A program made the position numbers and the translations under genes. Below the pieces are notes generated by a model. That model did not search any database, was not told the DNA's origin, and worked only from the letters and a program-made list of their open reading frames with translations. DNA of 64,000 nucleotides from Glacieibacterium sp965200405. GTDB lineage: Bacteria; Pseudomonadota; Alphaproteobacteria; Sphingomonadales; Sphingomonadaceae. Location: positions 3,162,001 through 3,226,000 of the forward strand of contig NZ_OZ241356.1 of NCBI RefSeq assembly GCF_965200405.1. The letters are read 5' to 3'. Within the stretch, counting starts at the first letter, position 1. The number at the start of each line of letters is the position of its first letter. Of this stretch, positions 1 to 8,339 are shown one piece after another.

Positions 1-555
1 GCGCGCCAGGAAGTCCGGGTGGAGCGCCCAGCCGGCGAAGCCCGCGACTCCCAGGACCAGCCCGCACGCCCCGAACACCCAGGCGACGCCGAGCACCCAG
101 AAGCTCTCGACCAGCGCCGACACCGCCGCCACCGACACCGCGATCGAGACCAGCGCGTCGGTCGCGTCGAACTGGTCGTCGTGGAAGTTCAGCGCGTCGT
201 ACTCGGCCTCATAGCCCTTGGCCTTGACCTGCAGCGCCGGGGTCTCGCGCTTGTACTTGGCGATCTCGGCCGCCATCGCCGCCTGCTGCCCGGCGACCGC
301 CGCGCTATCCTTCGCCAGCGGGCCGAGCACCGCGAGCTGGTCGGCGGCGCTTTGCGTGACGTGCAGCTTGGTCCGCGTCGCCTGGTATTCGCCCCAGGTG
401 TCGACCGCGTTGGCCTTGGCCTGCTGCATGTTCTGGTTGATGTTGCCGTCCTTGATATTGCACAGGCCGAGGAACACCGAGAACAGCACCACCGTCGCCG
501 CTACCGCGCGGTTCAGCCGCTTGTCGCTCGCCTCGGGAAGCTCTGGAGATTCCAT
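1..555 (-). CDS. DUF4337 family membrane protein (3' end outside window)
   Basis: This is the N-terminal 185 codons of a protein that runs off the left edge of the window. It resembles DUF4337 proteins, whose function is unknown. A hydrophobic segment lies at about residues 17-32. A polar, alanine- and lysine-rich stretch at about 40-120 is probably helical or coiled-coil and extracytoplasmic. Two close hydrophobic segments follow at about 133-150 and 153-176. The start is the ATG at 553-555, directly after the TAA of the upstream transporter gene with no spacer, so the two are almost certainly co-transcribed and translationally coupled. Family assignment rests on the pattern of one early and two late membrane segments around a helical middle. 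Confidence 0.75.
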   Translation of the reverse strand, partial: MESPELPEASDKRLNRAVAATVVLFSVFLGLCNIKDGNINQNMQQAKANAVDTWGEYQATRTKLHVTQSAADQLAVLGPLAKDSAAVAGQQAAMAAEIAKYKRETPALQVKAKGYEAEYDALNFHDDQFDATDALVSIAVSVAAVSALVESFWVLGVAWVFGACGLVLGVAGFAGWALHPDFLAR

Positions 556-1290
556 TTAAACCCTCGTTCTGAACGGGTTGAAGTCGGTGCGCTCGTCGAA
601 GACGTCGATGCCCTCGGCGCGCTTGAAGGCCGCGACGACGCGGTAGGTGACCGGCGTCAGGATCACCTCCCACAGCACCTTGAGGCCATAATTGGTGACC
701 ATCACCTGAACCACCAGGCTGGTCTGCCAGACGCCGAGGAACGCCAGCGGATAGAAGATCAGGCTGTCGACGCCCTGCCCGACTACCGTCGATCCGATCG
801 TCCGCGTCCACAGCATCCGGCCCTGCGTCCACACCTTCATCCGTGCCAATACGAAAGCATTGGCCAGCTCCCCCGCCCAGAATGCCGCGATGCTGGCCAG
901 CACGATGCGCGGCGTCTGGCCGAACACCTCCGCTAGCGCCGCCTGCCCAGTGTAGCCGGGCGCGGCGGGCAGGTTTACCACCACCCACGCCATGCCGGCC
1001 ATGAACAGCGCCGCCGCGAACCCGGCCCAGACGACGCGCCGGGCCCGGGCATAGCCATAGACCTCGGTCAGCACGTCGCCGAGGACATAGCCGAGCGGGA
1101 AGAACAGGATGCCCGCGCCGAACGTCACCATGCCGACCAGCGGCAGCGTCACCACCGCCGGCTTGCCCGCGCCGATCAGGTTGGAGCAGATCAGGATCGC
1201 GACGAACGCCGCCATGGCGAAGTCGTAATAGCGCAGCTGGCGCCCGCCCAGCGCGCCCGCCTCGACTGTCTGAAGCGGCTCGTCAACCAT
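556..1290 (-). CDS. yhhQ: Queuosine precursor transporter (YhhQ/QPTR family)
   Basis: This 244-residue polytopic inner-membrane protein matches the YhhQ (VUT) family, which imports the 7-deazaguanine precursors preQ0/preQ1 for queuosine modification of tRNA. The first membrane segment (about residues 24-45) holds the family-like FVAILICSNLIGAGK stretch. The central part has the aromatic and glycine pattern FPLGYVLGDVLTEVYGYARA that typifies these proteins, and several further hydrophobic helices follow. Length agrees with the usual 220-240 residues. A good ribosome site (AAGGA) precedes the ATG. The gene is divergent from the Y-family polymerase, and the LexA box at 1305-1319 lies just upstream of its start, so its promoter may also respond to LexA. 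DUF4337 follows immediately downstream. Confidence 0.88.
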   Translation of the reverse strand: MVDEPLQTVEAGALGGRQLRYYDFAMAAFVAILICSNLIGAGKPAVVTLPLVGMVTFGAGILFFPLGYVLGDVLTEVYGYARARRVVWAGFAAALFMAGMAWVVVNLPAAPGYTGQAALAEVFGQTPRIVLASIAAFWAGELANAFVLARMKVWTQGRMLWTRTIGSTVVGQGVDSLIFYPLAFLGVWQTSLVVQVMVTNYGLKVLWEVILTPVTYRVVAAFKRAEGIDVFDERTDFNPFRTRV

Positions 1291-1304
1291 GCCGATCCTT
1301 CCGT

Positions 1305-1319
1305 GTTCCGCAAATGTTC
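1305..1319 (+). promoter_or_regulatory. LexA (SOS) box, GTTC-N7-GTTC
   Basis: The sequence GTTCCGCAAATGTTC at 1305-1319 fits exactly the direct-repeat LexA operator described for Alphaproteobacteria (GTTC, seven bases, GTTC). It ends 21 bases before the ATG at 1341 of the Y-family polymerase, a typical place for an SOS operator. It also argues against the earlier in-frame ATG at 1314, which lies inside the box. The site lies 15 bases upstream of the divergent transporter start. Confidence 0.75.
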
Positions 1320-1340
1320 TCGCCGTGCTACGGTGCCGGC

Positions 1341-2606
1341 ATGGACGAGTCGCAACCGTTGCGCTGGCTCTACTTCGACCTCAACAGCTATTTTGCGAGC
1401 GTCGAACAACAGCTCCAGCCCGAACTCAGGGGCCGCCCGATCGCGGTCGCCGCGGTCCACACCGATTCGACCGCTGCGATCGCCGCAAGCTATGAAGCCA
1501 AGGCCTATGGGATCAAGACCGGCACCCCGATCTGGGAGGCCAAGGCGATGTGCCGCGACCTTGTCGTCGTTCCCGCCCGTCACCAGGAGTACGTCCGCTT
1601 CCACCACGCGATCATCGCCGAGATCGAGACGCACGTCCCAGTCACCGCCGTCTGCTCGATCGACGAGGTCGCCTGCCGGCTGATGAACAACGAGAACTCG
1701 CGCAGCGCGGTCGAGGCGCTGGCCGGCCGCATCAAGGCGGGGGTCGCGGCGAACGTCGGCGTCTGCCTGAAGTCGTCGATCGGGGTCGCGCCGAATCGCC
1801 TGCTCGCCAAGATCGCCAGCGACATGATGAAGCCCGACGGGCTGACCATCCTGGAGGCGGTAACGCTCCACGACCGGCTGTGCACCCTGAAGCCCGGCGA
1901 CATTCCCGGCGTCGGGCGCAACATGGAGAAGCGGCTGGCGGCCGCCGGGGTCGTCGACATGGCGCGCATCCTGTCGCTGTCGGCGCGCGAGGCGCGGCGG
2001 GTGTGGGGCAGCGTCTGGGGCGAGCGGCTGTACTGGCTGCTGCGCGGCGCCGACCTGCCCGAAGTGGCGACGCAGCGGCGCAGCATCGGGCACAGCGCCG
2101 TGCTCAGCCCGGAGCGGCGGACACCCGATCGCGCCCGGCTGGTGGTGCGCCGGCTGTTGATGAAGGCCGCGACCCGCCTGCGCCGCATGGAGTGCCGGAC
2201 CTCGATGCTGGTGCTGACGGTCAAGGGCGAGGACAAGACGAAATGGTCGCACGGCCAGCGGCTGGTCGCGGCCCAGGACAGCATCACGATGCTCGGCGTG
2301 CTCGACGGACTATGGCAACGGATGCTGGCCGAGATGCCGGAGCACCGCTACCGCCAGGTCTCGGTCGCGCTGCTCGAACTGACGCCCGCCGCCGAGGCGC
2401 AATTGGCGCTGTTCGACTCGGGGTCCAGCATCGGCGCGGCGACCGAAGCGCGGCGGCTGGCGCTGAGCCGCGCGCTCGACAAGGCCAACGGGCGCTGGGG
2501 GCGCGATGCGGTGACCATCGGCCACGACGCCTCGGGCGCGACACGCTCATCCGGGCCGAAGATCGCCTTCACCCGCATCCCCGAGCTTGCAGAATTCAGC
2601 GAATAG
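1341..2606 (+). CDS. Y-family DNA polymerase (DinB/UmuC-like, SOS-regulated)
   Basis: This 421-residue translesion DNA polymerase has the Y-family order of palm/fingers, thumb and little finger. The first catalytic aspartate is in WLYFDLNSYFASVE (D13). The second carboxylate pair is in CSIDEVACRL (D108, E109), so it is catalytically competent, unlike ImuB. The conserved SIGVAPNRLLAKIASDMMKP block and a helix-hairpin-helix thumb (DIPGVGRNMEKRLAAAGV) follow. A QLALF beta-clamp-binding motif lies at about 354-358. I chose the ATG at 1341 because the ATG at 1314 falls within the LexA box. No imuA or dnaE2 lies beside it. Whether it is closer to Pol IV or to a UmuC-like branch cannot be settled from the sequence alone. 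Confidence 0.9.
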   Translation: MDESQPLRWLYFDLNSYFASVEQQLQPELRGRPIAVAAVHTDSTAAIAASYEAKAYGIKTGTPIWEAKAMCRDLVVVPARHQEYVRFHHAIIAEIETHVPVTAVCSIDEVACRLMNNENSRSAVEALAGRIKAGVAANVGVCLKSSIGVAPNRLLAKIASDMMKPDGLTILEAVTLHDRLCTLKPGDIPGVGRNMEKRLAAAGVVDMARILSLSAREARRVWGSVWGERLYWLLRGADLPEVATQRRSIGHSAVLSPERRTPDRARLVVRRLLMKAATRLRRMECRTSMLVLTVKGEDKTKWSHGQRLVAAQDSITMLGVLDGLWQRMLAEMPEHRYRQVSVALLELTPAAEAQLALFDSGSSIGAATEARRLALSRALDKANGRWGRDAVTIGHDASGATRSSGPKIAFTRIPELAEFSE

Positions 2607-2611
2607 CCGGG

Positions 2612-3460
2612 TCAGCGCTGGCCCAGCGCGCCCCAGTCGAGTTCGCCGAGGCCCTGTTCGATCGCCTCGTCCATCTGCACCGCAAGCTGGCGCGCGAACG
2701 GCAGCACGGCATCCGGACCGGCGAGCGCCAGGCCAAGCCCGACATCCTTGCGCCCGAGCCGCAGCGGGAAGCCTGCCGGCTCGAACTTCTTTGCGGCGAT
2801 CATCCCGCCATAATTGGTGAACATGCGGTTGCCGAAGCCGGTCTCGGTGAACAGCGCGAGCATCGCCTCCGCGGTCACGCCGCGCGCCCCGGCAATCGCG
2901 TAAGCCTCGGTCAGCACCTCGATGATCGCCGCGATCGAGCCATTTGCCGCGATCTTCGCCGCCGCCGCCATGCCGGGTTCGCTGCCCATCCGCACGACGC
3001 GCTGGCCGATCGCCGCGAACAATGGCTCGCAGCGCGCGAGGTCGTCATCGCTGCCGGCGGCCAGGACCGACAGCTGCCCGGCGGCGGCAACATCGGGACG
3101 ACCCAGTACCTGCGCCGAGACGAAGCGTTGCCCACGTTCGGCATGGGCCGACGCCAGGCGATCGGTCAGCGCGACGCTGACTGTGCTGCAGGAGACGTGG
3201 AGGACGTCCGGCCCGGCGGACAGGATGCCGTGCTCCCCGAAGCTTACCGCCTCCAGCGCGCGGTCGTCGGCGAGCATCGACAGCACGATGCCCGCACCCG
3301 CCGCCTCGGCCGGCGACCCGACGACGCTGCAGTTCCCACCCGCGAGCCGCGCCGCCTTGGCCGGATCACGGTTCCACGCCCGAACCGCATGTCCCGCACT
3401 GGCGAGGTTGGCCGCCATCGGCGACCCCATTTGCCCGAGGCCGATAAAACCCACGTCCAT
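2612..3460 (-). CDS. NAD(P)-dependent beta-hydroxyacid dehydrogenase family oxidoreductase
   Basis: This 282-residue enzyme belongs to the 3-hydroxyisobutyrate dehydrogenase-like family. It starts with a Rossmann nucleotide-binding motif (VGFIGLGQMGSPMAANL) at residues 3-19. The second domain carries the family lysine region, GMAAAAKIAANG, where the lysine is expected to be catalytic. Family members reduce or oxidise small beta-hydroxyacids or semialdehydes, and some reduce imines, so the substrate is unknown. The start chosen is the ATG at 3458-3460 with an AAGGA ribosome site; a longer frame starting ten codons earlier has no support. It converges with the polymerase gene (five bases between stops) and is divergent from purL. 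Confidence 0.85.
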   Translation of the reverse strand: MDVGFIGLGQMGSPMAANLASAGHAVRAWNRDPAKAARLAGGNCSVVGSPAEAAGAGIVLSMLADDRALEAVSFGEHGILSAGPDVLHVSCSTVSVALTDRLASAHAERGQRFVSAQVLGRPDVAAAGQLSVLAAGSDDDLARCEPLFAAIGQRVVRMGSEPGMAAAAKIAANGSIAAIIEVLTEAYAIAGARGVTAEAMLALFTETGFGNRMFTNYGGMIAAKKFEPAGFPLRLGRKDVGLGLALAGPDAVLPFARQLAVQMDEAIEQGLGELDWGALGQR

Positions 3461-3554
3461 GCTGAAATCCTTGCTTGTCGCGTCGTGCAACGCCGGGCGC
3501 GTCGATCGGATGCGCGTTGGTGACAGTCGCGCCCCCCTCGGTTAGAGCGTCGGC

Positions 3555-5696
3555 ATGACCGAGATCACCCCCGCCATCGTCGCCGAGCACGGCCTGACGC
3601 CGACCGAGTACCAGTCGATCCTCGACAGCATCGGGCGAACCCCGAACCTGCTCGAGCTCGGCATCTTCTCGGTGATGTGGTCGGAGCATTGTTCGTACAA
3701 GTCCAGCCGCATGCATTTGGCCAAGCTGCCGACCGAGGCGCCCTGGGTGATCTGCGGACCGGGCGAGAACGCCGGGGTCATCGACATCGGCGACGGCGAC
3801 GCGGCGATCTTCAAGATGGAGTCGCACAACCACCCCAGCTTCATCGAGCCCTACCAGGGCGCCGCGACCGGTGTCGGTGGCATCCTGCGCGATGTCTTCA
3901 CCATGGGCGCGCGGCCGATCGCCAATCTGAACGCGTTGCGCTTCGGATCGGCCGACGCGCCGCGCATGAAGCACCTGATCCGCGGCGTTGTCGCCGGCAT
4001 CGGCGGCTATGGCAATTGCGTCGGCGTGCCCACGGTGGGCGGCGAAACCGACTTCCACCCGGCGTATAACGGCAACATCCTGGTCAACGCGATGACCGTC
4101 GGCACCGCGAAGCAGGACAAGATCTTCTATTCCGCCGCCGCCGGCATCGGCAATCCGGTGGTCTATGTCGGTTCGAAGACCGGGCGCGACGGCATCCACG
4201 GCGCAACCATGGCCTCGGCCGAGTTCACCGAGGACAGCGAGGACAAGCGCCCGACCGTGCAGGTCGGCGACCCGTTCACCGAGAAGTTGCTGATCGAGGC
4301 GTGCCTCGAGCTGATGGCGTCCGATGCGATCGTCGCGATCCAGGACATGGGCGCGGCGGGCCTGACCTCCTCCTCGGTCGAAATGGCGTCCAAGGGCGGC
4401 GTCGGCCTGCGGCTCGACCTCGACAAGGTGCCGGTCCGCGAGGACGCGATGACGCCGTACGAGATGATGCTCAGCGAAAGCCAGGAGCGCATGTTGATGG
4501 TGCTCAAGCCGGGCCGCGAAGGCTTTGCCGAGGCGATCTTCCGCAAGTGGGAGCTGGACTTCGCGGTCATCGGCGAAGTCGTCGAAGGCGAGTCGCTGGT
4601 GCTGACCTTCCACGGCGAGACGGTCGGCGACATCCCGCTCGGGCCGCTGGCCGACAAGGCGCCGAAGTACGACCGCCCGCATGTCGAGACGCCGAAGCGC
4701 GCGGCGCTGACGGATGTGCCCGAGAGCGCCGACATCGGTGCCGACCTGCTGCGCCTGATGGGCAGTCCCGATATCGCGTCGCGGCGCTGGATCTGGGAGC
4801 AGTACGACCACATGGTCGGCGCGGACACAGTGCAGCGCCCGGGCGGCGATGCGGCGGTGGTGCGGGTGCACGGCACGGCCAAGGGCCTGGCGATCACCAC
4901 CGACTGCACGCCGCGCTATTGCTTCGCCGACCCGTATGAGGGCGGCAAGCAGGCGGTCGCGGAGACTTACCGCAATCTGTCAGCTGTCGGTGCCAAGCCA
5001 TTGGCGATCACCGATTGTCTAAACTTCGGCAACCCGCAGCGTCCGGAGATCATGGGGCAGCTGGTGGGGTGCATCGAGGGCATGGCGGAGGCTTGCCGCG
5101 GGCTCGACTATCCGGTCGTGAGCGGCAACGTCAGCCTGTACAACGAGACCGAGGGCACCGGTATCTTGCCGACCCCGGCGATCGGTGGTGTCGGCCTGCT
5201 GGCGGACTGGTCCAAGTCGGCGACCATCGCCTTCAAGGCCGATGGCGAGGCGATCTGGCTGATCGGCGACGGACCCGGGCATCTTGGGCAGTCGCTGTGG
5301 CTGCGCGAGTTGCACGGCCGGGAAGACGGTCCGCCGCCACCGGTCGACCTTACCGCCGAGAAAGCCGCGGGCGAGTTGGTGCGCGGGCTGATCGAGGCGG
5401 GCGTCGCGACGGCGGTGCACGACCTTTCGGGTGGCGGGCTGTTGGTCGGGCTGGCGGAAATGGCGCTGGCCGGCAGGATCGGTGCCGCGTTGGAGCAGGA
5501 CGCAGGCGCCGCCGCGATGTTCGGCGAGGATCAGGGGCGCTATTTGGTGACCGTCGCCGCCGGTGCCCGGATCGAACCTGGCGCCGTGCCAGCGCGACGG
5601 ATCGGCACGACGGGCGGCGACACGGTTGCCGGTGTCATACTGTCCGAGCTTCGCGCAGCACATGAGGATTGGCTGCCTAAGCTGATGGCGAGGTAG
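3555..5696 (+). CDS. purL: Phosphoribosylformylglycinamidine synthase subunit PurL
   Basis: PurL catalyses the ATP-dependent amidation of FGAR to FGAM in purine synthesis, with ammonia supplied by PurQ and with PurS as scaffold. The 713-residue length is that of the small, multi-subunit PurL type. The N-terminal half includes LGIFSVMWSEHCSYKSSR with the conserved His, MESHNHPSFIEPYQGAATGVGG for nucleotide binding, and QDMGAAGLTSSSVEMA. The second AIRS-like half has NFGNPQRPE and VVSGNVSLYNET. Neither purS nor purQ is in the window, so this gene stands apart from its partners. The start ATG follows a short leader and the gene is divergent from the dehydrogenase gene. Confidence 0.97.
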   Translation: MTEITPAIVAEHGLTPTEYQSILDSIGRTPNLLELGIFSVMWSEHCSYKSSRMHLAKLPTEAPWVICGPGENAGVIDIGDGDAAIFKMESHNHPSFIEPYQGAATGVGGILRDVFTMGARPIANLNALRFGSADAPRMKHLIRGVVAGIGGYGNCVGVPTVGGETDFHPAYNGNILVNAMTVGTAKQDKIFYSAAAGIGNPVVYVGSKTGRDGIHGATMASAEFTEDSEDKRPTVQVGDPFTEKLLIEACLELMASDAIVAIQDMGAAGLTSSSVEMASKGGVGLRLDLDKVPVREDAMTPYEMMLSESQERMLMVLKPGREGFAEAIFRKWELDFAVIGEVVEGESLVLTFHGETVGDIPLGPLADKAPKYDRPHVETPKRAALTDVPESADIGADLLRLMGSPDIASRRWIWEQYDHMVGADTVQRPGGDAAVVRVHGTAKGLAITTDCTPRYCFADPYEGGKQAVAETYRNLSAVGAKPLAITDCLNFGNPQRPEIMGQLVGCIEGMAEACRGLDYPVVSGNVSLYNETEGTGILPTPAIGGVGLLADWSKSATIAFKADGEAIWLIGDGPGHLGQSLWLRELHGREDGPPPPVDLTAEKAAGELVRGLIEAGVATAVHDLSGGGLLVGLAEMALAGRIGAALEQDAGAAAMFGEDQGRYLVTVAAGARIEPGAVPARRIGTTGGDTVAGVILSELRAAHEDWLPKLMAR

Positions 5697-5768
5697 GTCC
5701 CGGCCGTCTCGCGACGCTGACTGGAAGGCTTATGTGCGGGCGCCTTCAGATCGCTCGCTGCTGTTGCG

Positions 5769-7070
5769 TCAGACGGTCCATTCGATGAGGTCTTCGCGCT
5801 CGCCGATCAGGGCGAGACCCTGTGCAATCGAAGTGAGCTCGCCCCCCACCGCGACACGGTCCGCGCCGAAGCGCCGCTCGAAGATGGCACGGACCGCCGG
5901 GATCAGCGACGATCCACCGGTGAGGAAGACACGGCCGATGCCGGCGTCATCGAGACCCGCTATGGCCAGTGCATCGTCGACGCAGCTTTCGATCCGCGCG
6001 AGGTCGCCGGCGATCCACGCCTCGAACTCGTCGCGCGTGACGTCGGCAGAAACATCGAGGCCCCCGCCGACGAACTCGAAGGTGGCGCGGTCCTTCTGCG
6101 ACAATGCCCGCTTCAGCCGGCCGATGGCGTCGTAAAGTGGATAGCCCAGTTCGTTCTCGATCACGGCGATCAGCCGCGCGATGGCAGCCGGATCGATCGC
6201 CTGGTGCTGGAGTTGGCGAAGCTCCTCCATCGTCCGCCGGTTGCGCATCAACGCCAGCCGGGACCAATTGGCAAAGTCGGAGAAATAGCTGCCGGGGATG
6301 GCCAGCTGCTTGCCGAACGAGCGATACTCGCTGCCCTTGCCGAGCTTGGGCAACACCAGATGGTCCATCAGCCGAAAGTCGAAGTCGTCGCCAGCGATGC
6401 CGATGCCCGCGTTCCCCAGCGGCGTGAAGCGCTGCGCAGCGCCGGGCCGTTTCATGTGGACGATCGAGAAGTCGCTGGTGCCGCCGCCGAAATCGGCAAC
6501 CAGCACGGTCGCTTCGTCGGCCAGGCGAACGGCATAGCTGAAGGCGGCCGCGAGCGGCTCATAAACGTAATGAACCTCGGTGCCGAAGCCGGCGAACATC
6601 TTGCCATAGCGTTCGCGGGCGAGGGCCGGGTCTGGGCTGCTCCCGGCATAGGCGACCGGGCGTCCGACGATGACGCGCTCCGGCGGGACGTCGAGGCTGC
6701 CGCCCGAATGCGTCACCAGCCGGTCGAGGAACAACCGGCCCAAAGCCTCGAAGCTGAAGCGCTTGCCGAGGATCGAGGCGGTTTCGAAATTGCGGCTGGC
6801 AGCGACCGACTTGAACGACTGGATGAACCGGCTGCCCAGCGGATAGGCGAGGTATTCGGCGATCGCCCAGGGTCCGGCCTCGGCGGCGATGCCGCCCGCG
6901 ACGTCCTCGTCCTCCCAGAAGCACAGCGCCGAGCGGAATACGTCGGCGGCGGCATCGGGACCGGCAAAGTCGATCAGGACGGGCCCCCCGGCCCCGCCCG
7001 ACAGCGCGCCGACGGTATTGGTGGTGCCGAAGTCGAGCCCGAGGGATCGGGATGCCGTGCTGGTCTGCAT
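5769..7070 (-). CDS. Hsp70-family protein (YegD-like, ATPase domain only)
   Basis: This 433-residue protein has the actin/Hsp70 ATPase fold: phosphate-1 loop LGLDFGTTNTVGA at the N-terminus, phosphate-2 VADFGGGTSDFSIVHM, and the adenosine motif VFLTGGSSLIPAVRAIFERRFG near the C-terminus. It is too short to contain the full peptide-binding and lid domains of DnaK (about 640 residues) and fits the YegD-like group of Hsp70 relatives of about 450 residues. No DnaJ or GrpE partner is nearby, and the clients are unknown. It is convergent with purL, with 72 bases between the two stops, and divergent from the DUF4112 gene. Confidence 0.85.
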   Translation of the reverse strand: MQTSTASRSLGLDFGTTNTVGALSGGAGGPVLIDFAGPDAAADVFRSALCFWEDEDVAGGIAAEAGPWAIAEYLAYPLGSRFIQSFKSVAASRNFETASILGKRFSFEALGRLFLDRLVTHSGGSLDVPPERVIVGRPVAYAGSSPDPALARERYGKMFAGFGTEVHYVYEPLAAAFSYAVRLADEATVLVADFGGGTSDFSIVHMKRPGAAQRFTPLGNAGIGIAGDDFDFRLMDHLVLPKLGKGSEYRSFGKQLAIPGSYFSDFANWSRLALMRNRRTMEELRQLQHQAIDPAAIARLIAVIENELGYPLYDAIGRLKRALSQKDRATFEFVGGGLDVSADVTRDEFEAWIAGDLARIESCVDDALAIAGLDDAGIGRVFLTGGSSLIPAVRAIFERRFGADRVAVGGELTSIAQGLALIGEREDLIEWTV

Positions 7071-7210
7071 CTTCGCCTCGGTGGGGCCAGTCGGGCCGGG
7101 GCGCGTCTATGCCTATGGCATCAGGCTCCTGACAAGCGGCGTCGTGCACAAACTTCCGCGCCGGGCCAGTGACGATCGGGTCCGACCGCCGACCGTATAT
7201 TGCCGCGGGT

Positions 7211-7235
7211 GGAAAGTTAGTGCCTGTCCTTCGTT
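7211..7235 (+). promoter_or_regulatory. Possible EcfG-type (general stress) promoter
   Basis: GGAAA, 16 bases, then CGTT lies 52 bases upstream of the DUF4112 start. The alphaproteobacterial general-stress sigma factor EcfG recognises GGAAC-N16/17-CGTT, so this is a one-mismatch match. It sits in the only AT-richer part of the 217-base divergent gap between the Hsp70-like gene and DUF4112. This is an inference from a short motif and chance occurrence is quite possible. Confidence 0.3.
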
Positions 7236-7287
7236 ATACAATTCGTTAACCCGTGCCGCTCGATTGCGGCGCCAGCGAAGGATCGCG

Positions 7288-7677
7288 ATGACCGCAACGA
7301 CCCGCTTCGACACGTTCACCGGCCGTCACCCGGAGGCCGTTCGTGCCCGGCTGCAGGGGTTGGAGTTCGTGCTGGAGAAGGCGTTCCGCGTGCCGGGTAC
7401 GCGGATGCGCGTCGGGCTGGACAGTGTCGTCGGCCTGGTGCCGGTCGCCGGCGACGTGATCACCGGCCTGATGGGCTGCTATTTGGTTTGGGAAGCGCGC
7501 AACGCGGGTGCGTCGCGCTGGCTGCAGGCGCGGATGCTGGCCAATGTCGGGATCGACACCGCGATCGGTGCGATACCGTTCGTCGGCGATGCCTTCGACT
7601 TCGTGTTCAAGTCGAACTCCAAGAACATGCGGCTGCTGAGGCATCACCTCGACCGCTATCATCCGGTGCTCGCCTAG
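7288..7677 (+). CDS. DUF4112 domain-containing protein
   Basis: This 129-residue protein matches the DUF4112 family of small bacterial membrane-associated proteins of unknown function. It shows the family pattern of a helical N-terminus followed by VGLDSVVGLVPVAGDVITGLMGCYLVWEA and then ANVGIDTAIGAIPFVGDAFDFVFKSN. Each of these has a G-x-x-P-x-x-G-D turn between hydrophobic stretches, so there may be two re-entrant or short membrane segments. The ATG at 7288 follows GCGAAGGATCGCG. Its stop overlaps by three bases the stop of the convergent RNase T2 gene. Confidence 0.85.
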   Translation: MTATTRFDTFTGRHPEAVRARLQGLEFVLEKAFRVPGTRMRVGLDSVVGLVPVAGDVITGLMGCYLVWEARNAGASRWLQARMLANVGIDTAIGAIPFVGDAFDFVFKSNSKNMRLLRHHLDRYHPVLA

Positions 7678-8339
7678 CGCGGCCAGACCCGGACCGGCAC
7701 GCGGTCCGGCGCGCCGATGTCGTTGTCTTCGCAGGCCATCGGCGCATAGGCCTTGGTCAGGCAGACGCGGGTCTCGGTGAGCCATTGTTTGCGGTCGGTG
7801 CCGACGAAGATCGAGCCGCGCGGCAGCTTGGGATTGGCCTTCAGGATCGCGTCACGGATCGAGCCGGCGGTGAGCTTGCCGCGTAGGACACTGACGTCGG
7901 GCATGACGATGCCGGCGGCGACGCGCTGCTCGTCGGCAAAGAACGCCTTTTCATCGGGCCAGGCGCAGGTGCCGTGCTTGGCCCATTCATGCTGCAACAG
8001 GCTGACCGCCGGCGTCATGCACCAGTTGGCGCGGACCGTGGCGGGCGACAGCGCAGTCGGGGCGCGGCAGAATTGCGGATAGGTCTTGCCGGCGCCGTCG
8101 GGCCACAATCCATGGACCTTGAAGGCGAACTTCTGCGAGCAACCTTCACCGGGGTAGTTGCGGCAATTTTGCGGCCACCAATACCAGGCGATGACGAACT
8201 TCTCGACCGGCAGGATCCGCTGCTCCTCCTGCGCACCAGCCGGGGCGGGCGTCAGGTTCGGTGGGACCGCGCAACTCTCGGCAGCGTTGGTGACGCCTGC
8301 CATGGTCAGCAGGGCGGCGGCGATCAGGCGATCAAGCAT
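7674..8339 (-). CDS. Ribonuclease T2 family protein, exported
   Basis: This 221-residue secreted endoribonuclease is predicted to cleave single-stranded RNA through 2',3'-cyclic phosphates. A signal peptide covers about residues 1-19. The two conserved active-site segments are present: CAS-I in FKVHGLWPDG (His76) and CAS-II in LQHEWAKHGTC (Glu118, His122). Several cysteines (for example C60, C67, C91, C107, C125) suit disulphides in the periplasm. The ATG at 8337-8339 overlaps the last codons and stop of nadC by eight bases, so translation is likely coupled to nadC. The longer open frame reaching upstream is an artefact of that overlap. Confidence 0.92.
   Translation of the reverse strand: MLDRLIAAALLTMAGVTNAAESCAVPPNLTPAPAGAQEEQRILPVEKFVIAWYWWPQNCRNYPGEGCSQKFAFKVHGLWPDGAGKTYPQFCRAPTALSPATVRANWCMTPAVSLLQHEWAKHGTCAWPDEKAFFADEQRVAAGIVMPDVSVLRGKLTAGSIRDAILKANPKLPRGSIFVGTDRKQWLTETRVCLTKAYAPMACEDNDIGAPDRVPVRVWPR

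Noticed and set aside
1314..1340. ATG at 1314 as the Y-family polymerase start
   Set aside because: It lies within the LexA box, and the extra nine residues do not resemble polymerase N-termini.
1550..3523. 657-codon plus-strand frame spanning the polymerase gene and the next gene
   Set aside because: Arg/Pro/Ala-rich shadow in a different frame of the polymerase and antisense to the dehydrogenase gene; no recognisable domain.
3366..4871. Long open frame (501 codons) on the minus strand opposite purL
   Set aside because: It is a shadow of the purL reading frame caused by high GC; the translation is Arg/His/Asp-rich low-quality sequence without any domain.
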